This document shows, one piece after another, positions 38,401-52,300 of a stretch of DNA of 64,000 nt. The notes beneath the pieces were generated by a model that made no database searches, had not been told where the DNA came from, and saw nothing but the letters and a program-made list of their open reading frames with translations. The translations under genes were made by a program, and so were the position numbers. Source of the DNA: Brasenia schreberi (Eukaryota > Streptophyta > Magnoliopsida > Nymphaeales > Cabombaceae); contig JAYKKT010000080.1 in the NCBI GenBank assembly GCA_036023115.1, positions 9,251,501 to 9,315,500 of the forward strand. The letters are read 5' to 3'. How positions within the stretch are numbered: position 1 is the stretch's first letter; each line of letters opens with the position of its first letter.

Positions 38401-41400
38401 AGAGGTATCCCATTGACATATATTAACCTTATAAGAGACATGTATGATGGTGCAAAAACATGTGTGAGGACTCATGAAGGAACGACAGACTTCTTTGAAG
38501 TTAATATTGGGTTACATCAAGGATCAACTTTAAGTCCATACTTATTTATAATGGTGATGGATGAGTTAACAAAACATATTCAAGATGAAGTACCTTGGTG
38601 TATGTTATTTGCAGATGACATTGTATTAGTGGAGGAGTCTAAGGAAAAAGTTAATAGAAAATTGGAACTATGGAGAGAAACATTAGAAAACAAAGGCCTC
38701 CGACTTAGTAGAATAAAGACAGAATATATGGAATGTAAGTTTGATCATTTGGTTACTTCAGAGGACATAGAAATTAAAATTGGCACACATTGCATTTCCC
38801 AAAAGGAAAGTTTTAAATACCTAGGGTCAATCTTTCAAAATGATGGAAGAATTGATGGAGATGTTACGCATAGAATTAATGCTGGTTGGTTAAAATGGAG
38901 AGGAGCATCAGGTATTCTTTGTGATAAGAAGATACCATTAAAATTAAAAGGTAAATATTATAGAACAGCAATTAGGCCTACCATGTTTTATGGTTCTGAG
39001 TGTTGGGCAGTTAATCATCAACATGTACAAAAGATGTCTGTGACAGAAATGAAGATGTTGAGATGGATGAGTGGTCATACAAGAAAAGACTGTATACATA
39101 ATGAGGTTATTAGAAACAAATTAGGAGTGACACCAATAGAGGATAAAATGAGAGAACATCGTTTAAGATGGTTTGGACATATAGAAAGAAGATCAAAAGA
39201 AGAACCTGTAAGAAGGTTAGAAAAACTAAATTTGGAAAGTATTAAAAGAGGTAGAGGACGACCACAAAAGTGTTGGAAAGAAACAATAAAGAATGATCTA
39301 GTTTATTGGGAGTTAACTGCTAACATGGCACACGATAGGGATCTGTGGAAACAAAGAATCCATGTAGCCGACCCCGTCTAGTATGGGAAAAGGCTTAGTT
39401 GTTGTTGTTTGTTATTGTTGTGTTTATCTCTCTCTTTAATGTTTATTACATTCCGGTAAAGCATGCAATGGTAAGGGTGGTCTGTGTAAGAAAACGATTC
39501 TTCAAGTCACTTGAGGAATCCCAACCAAACGTCAATTGAATAAACCGAGAGTAGCCAAGAAACAAATCCACCAAAAGGTAGGTGTTTTAATGCTTAATAT
39601 AAGTCGAATAACAAGCAATCAAAGGGTCACAACAAGTGTCAAGGTGCTGCAAAACATCATGTTTTATTAAGAGGTAAGAGACTCTATTTATAGAGCAAAT
39701 GTACATATTTATGTTACACCAAATGGTGAAGAAAGGTAATCAACCAGCCATTGGGGGTCTCCCTAATAACACATTGACTAGCCATTGGGGACTAGGGATA
39801 CCCCCAACGACTAACTGGGGGTGGCCAGGGCCCTGATGGCCCTGATTATCCAGCACACAAACACGGGCCCTAGTGGTCCGTCCTATTACATTTTAACACA
39901 GCCTCAAACTTACGGTATATTTGCTGAAAGTTTGTCTAACAAAAAACATGAATATGAGAGTGCCGATTTTGTAGAACCATTTGGGAGGATTAAGACAAGG
40001 CATTAAGGCAACCAAGGAGAGCAAAGTAATCAATATTGTCTTCCACAAGAGCGCTATTGGAGTTCAATTTCCAATATTTGGGTAGGAGGCACATTTTCTA
40101 AACAACATGAATTTTGCCATAACAATAGTTGGAGTTACAACAATCTTCGCCATCTGATAGAACCCCACACTATAAGTCCATACTTATTTATAATGGTGAT
40201 GGATGAGTTAACAAAACATATTCAAGATGAAGTACCTTGGTGTATGTTATTTGCAGATGACATTGTATTAGTGGAGGAGTCTAAGGAAAAAGTTAATAGA
40301 AAATTGGAACTATGACAGAAATTAAAATTGGCACACATTGCGTTCCCCAAAAGGAAAGTTTTAAATACCTAGGATCAATTTTTCAAAGTGATGGAAGAAT
40401 TGATGGAGATGTTACACATAGAATTAATGCTGGTTGGTTAAAAAGGAGAGGAGCATCAGGTATTCTTTGTGATAAGAAGATACCATTAAAATTAAAAGGT
40501 AAATATTATAGAGCAGCAATTAGGCCTGCCATGTTTTATGGTTCTGAGTGTTGGGCAGTTAATCATCAACATGTACAAAAGATGTCTGTGACAGAAATGA
40601 AGATGTTGAGATGGATGAGTGGTCATACAAGAAGAGACCGTATACATAATGAGGTTATTAGAAACAAATTAGGAGTGGCACCAATAGAGGATAAAATGAG
40701 AGAACATCGTTTAAGATGGTTTGGACGTATAGAAAGAAGATCAAAAGAAGAACTTGTAAGAAGGCTAGAAAAACTAAATTTGGAAAGTATTAAAAGAGGT
40801 AGAGGACGACCACAAAAGTGTTGGAAAGAAACAATAAAGAATGATCTAGCTTATTGGGAGTTAACTGCTAACATGGCACACGATAGGGATATGTGGAAAC
40901 AAAGAATCCATATAGCCAACCCCGTCTAGTATGGGAAAAGGCTTAGTTGTTGTTGTTGTAATAGTTGAGTTTAAACAATCTTCGCCATATGATAGAACCC
41001 CACACTATTATACTTTATAAGTTGACATTAGCAGGGCTATTGGAGAGAAATATGACTTGCTGAGCACCAATTTGTCCGACGTGGGGCCACCAATTTGTTC
41101 ACCATAATAATCACAACTTCTGATGTGTGAAGCTCATTAAAAAGCAAAGACATTTTTTCATGATAAAGCATATTGAAAGTGAACAAGCCCAAAAACCAGA
41201 AAACAACACCAAAGCAGAATTGATGCCTCACAATTAAATTAGCTCCAAATCTCAGAAACCAACGAAGCAATTTATGGTTTTCATTCCAACCCAAAATGCA
41301 AGACAAACTAGAAACGAAACCAAGAAGATGGTTTACTCCAATTCAAAGAGGTTCTTTAATGGAAAATATTGATCATCAATGTAGAATTGTCAAATATAAC

Positions 41401-44400
41401 AAATAATTTCATGAATCACCACAAACTTATGATATTACAAAAAGGAGGAGGGTTGTGTTTGGGATCACAAGCTCGGATAGAGGAGGGTTGTGTTAGGCTT
41501 CCGACAGCCAACATAAAACTTTGTCGGATTTTTATACCATGGATTACACAAATTATGAGCATTGCTTTGGGGCCCGCCTAACGACGCGTTGCAGAGCCCA
41601 AATACAGTGATAAGTAAGCAAGGGCCACTACATTTGGCCCGAATGTAGTGAATCAATTGCAGAGAGGGTTCCCACTTTATAGACGGGTGTGGGTAAAGAA
41701 GTTAGTCCCGCTACATTGCCGCCTGAATGTAGTGAATAATTTACAGAGAGGGTCTTCGGATTTTTAATATGGAAGAATGCGGGGGTAAGGAAGCTAGTTC
41801 TTAAGATTCATATTGGTTCTTAGAATATCGAAACATTATCCGATAAGCTAATGGAGGTGGTAGATATTATGATTCAGAGAAAGATTCATATTCTATGTTT
41901 AGAACAGACAAAGTGAGTTAGAGAAAAAGCAAAGGAGATAGAGGATATATGTTTTAAATTATGGTACTCAAGTAAGGAAAAGACTCAAAACGGAGTTGGT
42001 ATTATCATAAATAAAGATTTAAAGGATAGTGTAGTAGACACGTAACGTTATGGTGACCGAATCATGACGTTGAAATTAGTGTTATGAGTAGAGGTTTTGA
42101 ATATAGTTTGTGATTACGCACCCCAAGTAAGACTAGAAGATAGTATAAAGATAACTTTTTGGGAAGAGTTAAATAAGGTGATTCAAAGGATTCCATAAAG
42201 GGAGATGATTTGTTTAAAAGGAGACTTAAATGGACATGTCGGTAAAGAGGCATTAGGATATCAAGTTATTGATGAAAACTTTGGTTTTGGAGATATAAAT
42301 GAGGAAGGTAGGGAGATTTTAAATTTTGCTATGGCATTTGATCTCTATATAGTCAATACAATCTTAAAAAAACTTGATAAACAATTAATTACTTATAAGA
42401 GTGGCTTATCAAAACCACATTGATTATTTTGTTTGTAGGAAAAAAGATTGATCATGTTGTAAAGATTGCAAGGTAATTCTAGGAGAAAGCTTAACTACCC
42501 AACATCGACTTTTAGTTATGAATTTACAAGTAAAAAAATGGACAAAGAAGAAAAGAATGCATCGAGCTATTCAGACTAAATGGTGGAACCTTAAAAGCGA
42601 GAAAAAAGATATATTTAAACAAAAAATCCTTCTGGGAGATGTTTGGAATTATGTTGGTACACCTTGTGATATGTAGAATAATATGGCTATACATATTAGG
42701 AAAGTGGTGCAAAATAAAATCAAGGCAAAAAAGGGCATGTTACAAATTACATTATGCTAAGAAAACTAGTGAAACTTTAGAGGCTTATAAGAAAGTAAAG
42801 AAGGAAGTGAAAAATGCCGTTAGTGAAGGAAAAGCTAAAATTTGGGAGGATTTATATAAAAAACTCAACTCAAAAGAGGGTGAAAGAGATATGTTTAGGA
42901 TAGCTAGGGCTAGAGATAAGAAACTAAAGATCTTAATTATATTAGATGCAGCAAAGACGAGGATGAAAACATTTAGTGACAAATGATGATATAAGAAATA
43001 GATGGAAAACTATTTTTATAAGTTTTTTAATGAAAATAAAGATGTTAATATTAGCTTAGGAGAGTTAGCCAAATCAGAAAGTATATAAACCACAATTTCT
43101 ACCGACGTATTCAAAAGAATGAAGTTAAAGAGGCTCTTAAACATGTGAAAGGTGGTAAATCGGTAGGACGAGACAATATTCCTATAGAAGTTTGGAAAAT
43201 ACTAGGAGAAATAGGAATCACTTGGCTCACAAGACTATTTAATGAAATATGGAGAAACCAAAAGATGCTCAAGGAATAGAGAGCGAGTACACTTATACCC
43301 ATATATAAGAGCAAGGGAGATATTCAAAATTGTGCGAATTATCGAGGTATCAAGTTAATGAGCTATACTATGAAATTATGGGAAAGAATTATCAAACGTA
43401 GGTTAAGACAAGTATAAAGTATAACAGAGAACCAATTTGGATTCAGACAGATCTATTATTGAAGTGATTCACCTTTTGAGACGTCTTATGGAACATTTTA
43501 GAGCAAAAAAGAAAGACCTTCACATGATATTTATTGATATAGAAAAAGCTTATGATAGGATATCGAGGGAGGTTCTTTGGAGAACCTTGGAAAAAAGAGG
43601 TATCCCATTGACATACATTAACCTTATAAGAGACATATACGATGGTGCAAAAACATGTGTGAGGACTCATGAAGGAACGACAAACTTCCTTGAAGTTAAT
43701 ATTGGGTTACATCAAGGATCAACTTTAAGTCCATACTTATTTATAATGGTGATTGATGAGTTAACAAAACATATTCAAGATGAAGTACCTTGGTGTATGT
43801 TATTTGTAGATGACATTGTGTTAGTGGAGGAGTATAAGGAAAAAGTTAATAGAAAATTGGAACTATAATAGAAAATTGGAACTATGGACAGAAACATTAG
43901 GAAGCAATGGCCTTCGACTTAGTAGAACAAAGACAAAATATATGGAATGTAAGTTTGATCATTTGGTTACTTAAGAGGACATAGAAATTAAAATTGGCAC
44001 ACATTGCATCCCCTAAAAGAAAAGTTTTAAATACCTAGGGTTAATTTTTCATAGTGATGGAAGAATTGATGGAGATGTTACGCATAGAATGAATGTTGGT
44101 TGGTTAAAATGGGGAGGTGCATCAGGTATTCTTTGTGATAAGAAGATACTATTAAAGTTAAAAGGTAAATATTATAGAGCAACAATTAGACCTGTCATGT
44201 TTTATGATTCTGAGTGTTGGTTGTTAATTATTAACATATACAAAAGATATCCGTGACAGAAATGAAGATGTTGAGATGGATGGGTGGTCATACAAGAAAA
44301 GACCGTATATATAATGAGGTTATTGGAAACAAATTAGGAGTGACACCAATAGAAGATAAAATAAGAGAACATCGTTTAAGATGGTTTGAACATATAGAAA

Positions 44401-47400
44401 GATGATCAAAAGAAGAACTTGTAAGAAGGTATAAAAAACTTCATTTGGAAAGTATTAAAAGAGGTAGATTACGACCACAAAAGTGTTAGAAAGAAACAAT
44501 AAAGAATGATCTATCTTATTGTGAGTTAATTGGTAACATTACACATGATAGGGCTTTTTGGAAACAAAGAATGCATGTAGCATACCCCGTCTAGTTTGGG
44601 AAAAGGCTTAGTTGTTGTTTGTTGTTGTTGTTACCACAAACTTATGTTATTACAAAAAGGCTTTGGTATAGTAAATAAGCTTTAAGGCTAAGCTCAAACC
44701 TGAGTTTTAAGGACAAACTTGAACCCAAACAAGCTTTAATGTTTAGCTTAAACCATCCAAATCAAACAAGCTTCGAGGCAAAACTTAAACCAAAAAAGAG
44801 TGCCCGACTGACATTCTTAATTCAAAACAATCAATATCAAGGTCCTTAAATAACTCACAATCTCAAAAGTGTCTACGATTCCTAGGATAAGAGAATCTGC
44901 CAAGATGATCAAAATTTGGTTTTACGTATATGTGAAAAGATTTATAATTAACTTAATATTTTTGAAGAATCTTTTCAAATATAAAAGGGTTGTATTAAAT
45001 AAACAAGATTTTTTTTTAATTAAATTTTTATCATTCACACAAAATGCTCAAAATATTGCAAATGAAAAGTCAATACTCAAGGCAAAACAATATTTTCAAA
45101 TACTTATATCAAGGAAAATGTTATCAAGATAATGGTAAGTATATTTTAACATTGACTCATCTCCAACCAATAACCAACAACATGAAGCACCTTAATCACA
45201 AAGGTCTTCAACAAAAGGCTAACAAACGTGACATATAGCCACAACACAGAGATCTTAATCACATGAAAATGCAACTTTAAAGTTATCAAGATCACAAATT
45301 ATCAAATAACAATAAGTGTATCTTCAAACATTGACTAATCTCCAATCAATAACCAACAACATGACGCACCTTAATCACAAAGGTATTCAACAAAAGGCCA
45401 ATAAAAGTAACGTATAGCCACAATACGAATCTTAATCATATAAATAGATTCAATTTAATGTCTAACAAACAACCAACAAAATTTTCTTCTAAACAAGACA
45501 ATAAGCGATTGATCCAACAATTGTGAAAAATAAACAAGTTAAGATCACACTTGGATGGACTTGAATCTAAATACCAAGCAATGTTAAATCAGATCAAACG
45601 ATCGAAGATTTGGGTCCTATAAGAATTTATATTTAATACAACGAGTCTCCCTTCTTCTTCCCCTACCCCTCGGTTTCTCCTCTCTCTCTCTTTCTCTCGT
45701 GCTGAAATCCCCCATTCTATCACCTCCTAGCTGCCCAAGAATTGAGGTTCCTATGGGGATTTTACTTAGCAACTTCGCTTCAAACACAACATACTGCTTC
45801 AATTCAATCAAGACCTTCTCCGACAGGGTTTGAGGACAATACCACATAAACAAGCTCTTCCTAGAGTTTCACTCACTGAACCACAAACCTCATACGGGAT
45901 TACAAGCATTAACCTTAAAAAGACAATCCATAAAAGTTTTAGAGAAGACTTCTTTAGCAAAGGCATCAACTTGATCTTCGCACTTCTCGTACAAGAACGA
46001 CACTGTGTGCAACGCACAATCGCTCCACCAAGAATACCAACTGAGACCTTATTTTTCAAGAGAAATATGTTATCATAGAAAGAGATAACGAGTGAGATAA
46101 TAAGTGCATTCCTCTCAGGATCAACGCTAGACTTTCATGCCAAACGAAGATTAGAACTATCGAAATGCATTCTGCTTCCTACTCAAAGAGAGAGAGAGAC
46201 TGCAACATCTCCTCGATTCAAACCCTTCCTTTGCGAGGCCATCTCCTGCACTGCACCTCTTCCTCCAAATCACTCCGTTCTGTGGGTTGGTCGTCACACC
46301 ACCACTGTCGGCACCGGTAGTGGCTCATAATGGCTCTAACAGGTTGTGATACCATATAAGAAAACAATCCTTTAAGTCACTTGAGGAATCCCAATCAATC
46401 ATCAATTGAACAAACAAAGAGTAGCCAAGAAACAAATCCACCAAAAGTTAGATGTTTCAATTCTTAATACAAGTCGAATAACAAGCAATCAAAGGGTCAA
46501 AACAAGTGTTAAAGTGCTTCAAAACAACATCTTTTATTAAGAAGTAAGTGACTATTTATAGAGCAAATATACAAATTTACGTTACAACAAATGGTGAAGA
46601 AAGGGAAGAAGCAGGGGATCAGCCAACCATTGGGGGTCTCCCCAATGGCTATATTGACTAGCCGTTGGGGACCAGGGAGACCCGCAATGACTAGCTTTAT
46701 GTTCTACAAAAAGTGTGAAAACAATGTCTTTTGGGCCCAACTTCTCCACTTGGCCTGTTAATCCTGATGGTTAATTCCACTAAGCCTCTCTAGAGAGGTG
46801 TCAGGACTCAGGTGTCCATATCTTTTGACCCTAAGGGCTTTTAATGGTTGCTTCTTACTGCATGATCCAACAAGTGCTTGGTCTCTCTTTCCTCAAAAAC
46901 CTCATGCAAGTGTCCGAGAGAGATGCCAACTTCATGGTTACATTAAGTTGATGCCAACTTCATGGTTACATTAAGTTCCTCTAGAGATTTGCCATTTTTT
47001 GGTACATTATGATTTCTTTGTTTATGAGGGTTGGATTATTTGCTTGATTATCCTCAGTAAGCAGCATATGAAGAATTCTGTACCTAAGAATGGCAAGTGA
47101 TTATATTACATATGGGGTCTGAGTTGGACCCGGTCCAACAATTTTGTTTTCCAATTGAAGTCATTGCTTCTCCTAATTAATTTACCTAGTAATAGCACGG
47201 ATTCGTATAACTGTTAAACCATATTGAAAGTTACTATAGTCTCTCTCTCTCACACACACACATCGACAGGCACTCATTGAGAGCGAGGGAGGAAGGAAGA
47301 AAGGATACTGGATTTACTCTCTACACTTGGTCAGTGTGGCCTAACATTGAGTGTGCCTCATGTGAATGAAGGTTATCCAGTTTAAGTTTGAAGATTGGCA

Positions 47401-49298
47401 CTGTGAGGGCCTAATTGTTGTTCCTATTCTATTTATTTTGCAAATGTAAAGGGAGGTTTCTGTGAATTATACTTGTTGAAGAACATGAATGTATCTGCCG
47501 TATTAGTGTTAGGTTTGCTATTTTTTATGTTTTAGGTATTATTGTAATTGCTTATAGTACTAAGGGCATTTTGGTTATTTTTGTGTCTAACAACCCCATT
47601 ATATAAGAGTTAAACATGATGTATTAGGGTTAAGAGAGTAAGATTAAGAAAGAGAGAGAGAGAGTGGGGCGGCCTCCATTAGAGGTTTTGCCCCCTCCTT
47701 CGATCTCAACATTTTCTGTACATTGTTTCTTCTTGTTTATGATATTTGATCTTCGCTGTGCTATCATGTTTTCCAATATGGTATCAGAGCCATACGATTG
47801 ATGGGAGCAGAGGATTTGGAGAAGAAGGTGTTTTTTGCGTTTCAGACATCATTGATAAGGAGCAGACAAACATCCACGGAATGAAGCAATGACAAACTCA
47901 GCAGGGAAAGGCTAAAAAAGATTTGAAGGAAGTAACTCATAAAGTTTACTTTGATGTGGAAATTGGGGGCAAGTCTGCTGGTTGAATTGTTATGGGCCTT
48001 TTTTGGTAAAACTGGTATTAAAACAACTGAAAATTTTTGAGCTCTTTGTACATGTGAAAAAGGTACAGGAAGTAATGGGAAGCCTCTTCACTATAAAGGG
48101 AGCTCTTTCCACAGGATTATTCCTAGCTTTATGATTCAAGGTGGTGATTATACTCATGGAAATGGGATTGGTGGAGAATCAATCTATGGAAGATCTTTCT
48201 TTGATGAGAGCTTCAAAATAAAACATATCGGACAAGGTTTTCTCTCAGTGGCAAATGTTGGTCCAGATACCAATGGATCATAATTTTTCATCACTACTGT
48301 CACGATGAGTTGGTTGGATAGCAAGCATGTTGTGTTCAGAGAGGTTGTGTCTGGGATAGATGTTGTTTACAAAATAGAAGCAGAAGGAAAGCAAAGCGGC
48401 ACACCCAAAAGCAAAGTTGTCATTTCCAACAGCAGTGAACTGCCACTATGAAAGCCTGCCGTCTGAATTTTCTGCATCATGCTATCTCCTATTCTCCAAG
48501 ACTGTAATGTGACATAATTAATTTTTTTGGAGATCTGGTTCAACCTAGTTTTCATACTTACTGCTATTGATTACTTGGTTGTGGAATCCTCGCGGTCAGA
48601 ATTAAAGATTTGTGGCTCCTAAGGGTGCACATGCCAAATTCCATCTTCTACATTATGTTGTGTAAGAAGGCGCATAAAAATATAGAGAAGAAAGAGAGGG
48701 CGGCGACTCATAAGGGGGGATTGCACATGCCAAATTCCATCTTCTACATTATGTTGTGTAAGAAACAACGGCAGCCAGGAAGGCACAAAAGTGTATATGG
48801 TAGAGATTAGAATTTCATAATTGAAAAAGGAGAAAGAGAGAAAGGCGGTCCAATTTCATCTTCTAATGATTAAAAAAAGAAGAAAGTGAGAGAGAGACGG
48901 CCTAATTCCATCTTCTATCTGTTTGGAGATCATATTTTATGATTGAAAGAAGAAAGAGAGAGAGGGGCGACTGCATCAGAACAATCAGGCTACCCAATTC
49001 CATCTTCTATCAAGTGTTGGTTGTTGGTTTGATCATCATAATTGTCCATAAGTGTGGTGAAGTGAGAACAAGTTTCTTGTCAAGGTTGGAGTTCGAAGTA
49101 TCTCACTCCAAACTTGAGGGGGGGGTGTTGAAGAATATAAATGTATCTGCTGTATTAGTGTTAGGTTTGCCATTGTTTTATGTTTTATGTATTATTGTAA
49201 TTGCCCATAGTACTAAGGGTATTTTGGTCATTTTTGTGTCTAACAACTCCATTATATAAGGGCTGAACATGATGTATTAGGGTTAAGGGAGTAAGATT

Positions 49299-49335
<37 letters not shown>

Positions 49336-52300
49336 GCAACCTCCATTGGAGGGCCTGCCCCTCCTTCGATCTCAACATTTTCTCTTCATTGTTTTTTCTT
49401 ATTTATGATATTTGATCTCCGCCGTCTTACCACATTTTTCAAAAAGACTTTTTTTTTGGGTGGTGGGGGTGAAAGGCAGTGTTTATCATGGAGGTTAGTG
49501 AAAGGTTAATCGTAGAGGTGAAAACTACATTTTGTTGGATTGTTATTCTTCAAAATTATGAAAATCAATGCTTATAAGAAATCAATCTTTTGCTAGAGAT
49601 GATTCAGTGCCTTCAAATTTTGAGTCTGTTCAAGAGGACTGGACTTTGTAATACATCCTAGAAATGTAGTGCGGCCCTACTACTATGCTATGTTTTGGGT
49701 TTGCATTAGAGTTACATGATGAGAATACTCAAAATCACGAAAAGTAAATTGAGCCATGTGTATCACTTCATATCCTTGTTCTAACTTTATGCAAAATAGG
49801 AGATTTTGCTTTTTGATTTGATGTGATTTTCTTTAATTTTAATAAGAGTGGCTTATCACAAACACAAATTGATTTTTTGTTTGTAGAAAAAAGACTGATC
49901 GTGTTGTAAAGACTGCAAGGTAATTATAGGAGAAAGCTTAACCACCCAACATCGACTTTTAGTTATTGATATAGAGGTAGAAAAGTGAACAAAGAAGAAA
50001 AGAGTGCATCCTGTTATTAGGATTAAATGGTGGAACCTCAAAAGTGAGAAAAAAGGCATATTTAAATAGAAAGTCCTTCAAGGAGATGCTTGAAATTATG
50101 TTGGTACACCTTGTGATATGTGGAATAATATGACTATACATATTAGAAAAGTAGCAAAAGATGTATTAGGTGAATCTAACTATCTAAGAGAGGTGTAACA
50201 GCACAAAAAGAAGCTTGGTGGTGAAGTGAAGTGATGGAAGATAAAATCAAGGCAAAGAGGGCATGTTACAAATTACATTATGCTAAGAAGACTAGTGAAA
50301 CTTTAGAGGCTTATAAGAAAGTAAAGAAAAAAGCAAAAAATACCGTCACTAAAGCAAAAGCTAAAATTTGAAAGGATTTATATAAAAAGTTAAACTTAAA
50401 AGAGGGTGAAAGAGATATTTTTGGAATAGCTAGGGCAAGAGAAGAAAACTAAGGATCTTAATATTTTTAGATGCATCATTGACGAGGATGAGAAAATTCT
50501 AGTGGCAAATGATGATATAAAAATAGATGGAAAAACTATTTTTATAAGCTTTTTAATGAAAATAAAGATGTTTATTAGCTTAGAAAAGTTTGACATTGTG
50601 TTAGTGGAGGAGTTTAAGGAAAAAGTTAATAGAAAATTGGAACTATGCAGAGAAACATTAGAAAGTAAAGGCTTCCGACTTAGTAGAACAAAGACAAAAT
50701 ATATGGAATGTAAGCTTGATCATGTGGTTACTTCATAGGACATAAAAATTAAAATTGTCACACATTACATCCCCAAAAGGAAAGTTTTAAATACCTAGGG
50801 TCAATTTTAGAGTGATGAAATAATTGGTGAAGATGTTATGCATAGAATTAATAAAGGTTGGTTAAAATGGAGAGGTGCATTAGGTATTTTTTGTGGCAAG
50901 AAGATGCTATTAAAGTTAAAAGGTAAATATTATAGAGCACCAATTAGACTTGCCATGTTTTATTATGAGTGTTGGGCAGTTAACCATAAACCTAACCATC
51001 AACATGTACAAAAGAAGTCTGTGGCATAAATGAGGTTGTTGAGATGGATGAGTGGTCATAAAGGAAAGACCGTATACATAATGAGGTTATTAGAAACAAA
51101 TTGTGAGCAACACCAATAGACGATAAAATGAGAGTATTGTTTAAGATAGTTTAATCATATAGAAAGAAGATCAAAAGAAGCGCCTGTAAGAAGGTATGAA
51201 AAACTAGATTTTGAAAGTACTAAAAGAGGTAGAGGACGACTACAAAAGTGTTGGAAAGAAACAATAATAATGATTTAGCTTATGTTGAGTTAACTCCTAA
51301 CATGACACATAATATGGCTCCGTGGAAACAAAGAATCCATGTAGCCGACCCCGTCTAGTATGGGAAAAGGCTTAGTTGTTGTTGATTGTCATCCTTCTTC
51401 CTTGGTTGAATATTCATTTAAACCAATTTGAGTGCTATGGCATCCCCATCTAATAGTTCTGCCTTTTGTTGGATCTAATGTGGTTAGTTCAGTTCTCTTT
51501 TTTACAGCATTGCTTCTTAAAATTGTCTTTGGAAGTGGGCATGGCTTTTATTCATTCTCTATGTTCACTTAAGTGCATTCACTGATAGAACATGCTGGAG
51601 CTTTAGTTATTGTAAGTCCATAAATGCCTGGAAAATGAGACTCACATTGGGTTAATAGGAGATTTCACATGTCACTGTGGGTAATTAGGGAGTATTATGT
51701 GACTAATGTGGGATTCATGTAAGGTTTTGGTTTTAGTTGGCTTGAGAGGATCAACTTTGATTTTTACTTAGTCTAGCTTAAAGGTAATGTTTCAACTTGA
51801 TTGTTCATTATCATCCTCTTGGTGCTAATTTTGTTACTGGAGCATGTCCTCTTCTTGAAAGGTCTTGTTAAATATGGCTTTTTTTCCCTTGTTAGTGTGC
51901 TGCATGAACATGTTATTTGTTCCTAATGTTATCTCAATTGATTGTTCTGTATGCTCTTGTTTTTGGAGCTGTCTCTAGTTGCTGTGGGACTTCTTTTTCA
52001 GTATGAAGTTCCTTAATGTGCATAATTGCTCTCTTGAAATTGTAGGTACTCGCAGACAAGATAAAACTTCCTTGTAGGCTGGTAAAGGGGAGCTATTATA
52101 CGGGTACTGATGAAGGGGCTGTCAACATGATAAAAATAGATCATGACAGGTGATTGTATTTGATAACTGCAAGTGGCAGCTCTTATGCTCAAGTTTTACT
52201 TTATCCTTTTATAAGGATGTTGTATTGCAACAAATTTGTCCAAACGGTTAAGTTCTTGGTGTAAATATTTGTCAATGAACGAAGGTTGATAGGTTGATGT

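Larger units (their letters stand above)
39901..46341 (-). mobile_element. Internal region of an antisense LTR element, no gag/pol recognised
   Basis: The sequence between the two LTRs, excluding RTE copies D and E. The remaining parts (39901-40173, 41009-41445, 44661-46341) have no recognisable gag, protease, integrase or reverse transcriptase, suggesting a non-autonomous element or a very decayed one. Frames such as 45617-45853 show no family resemblance. A 179-bp tandem duplication lies at 45130-45440. Confidence 0.5.
47474..49441 (+). mobile_element. Short LTR retrotransposon carrying a cyclophilin cDNA
   Basis: 5' LTR 47474-47775 and 3' LTR 49126-49441, both starting TGTTGAAGAA and ending CCA/TCA, clearly alignable along their length. 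A perfect 13-nt TGGTATCAGAGCC primer-binding site lies at 47779-47791. A polypurine tract AACTTGAGGGGGGGG lies just before the 3' LTR (49111-49125). The 1.35-kb interior has no gag or pol; it holds a broken cyclophilin copy and a spacer with repeats. The adjacent 5-bp sequences (ATACT left, AAAAG right) do not match, so a target duplication is not evident. Sense orientation in intron 2 of the kinase gene. Confidence 0.9.

Noticed and set aside
48140..48451. Functional cyclophilin gene
   Set aside because: Three in-frame stops and a frameshift, no signal peptide or own promoter, and enclosed by LTRs.
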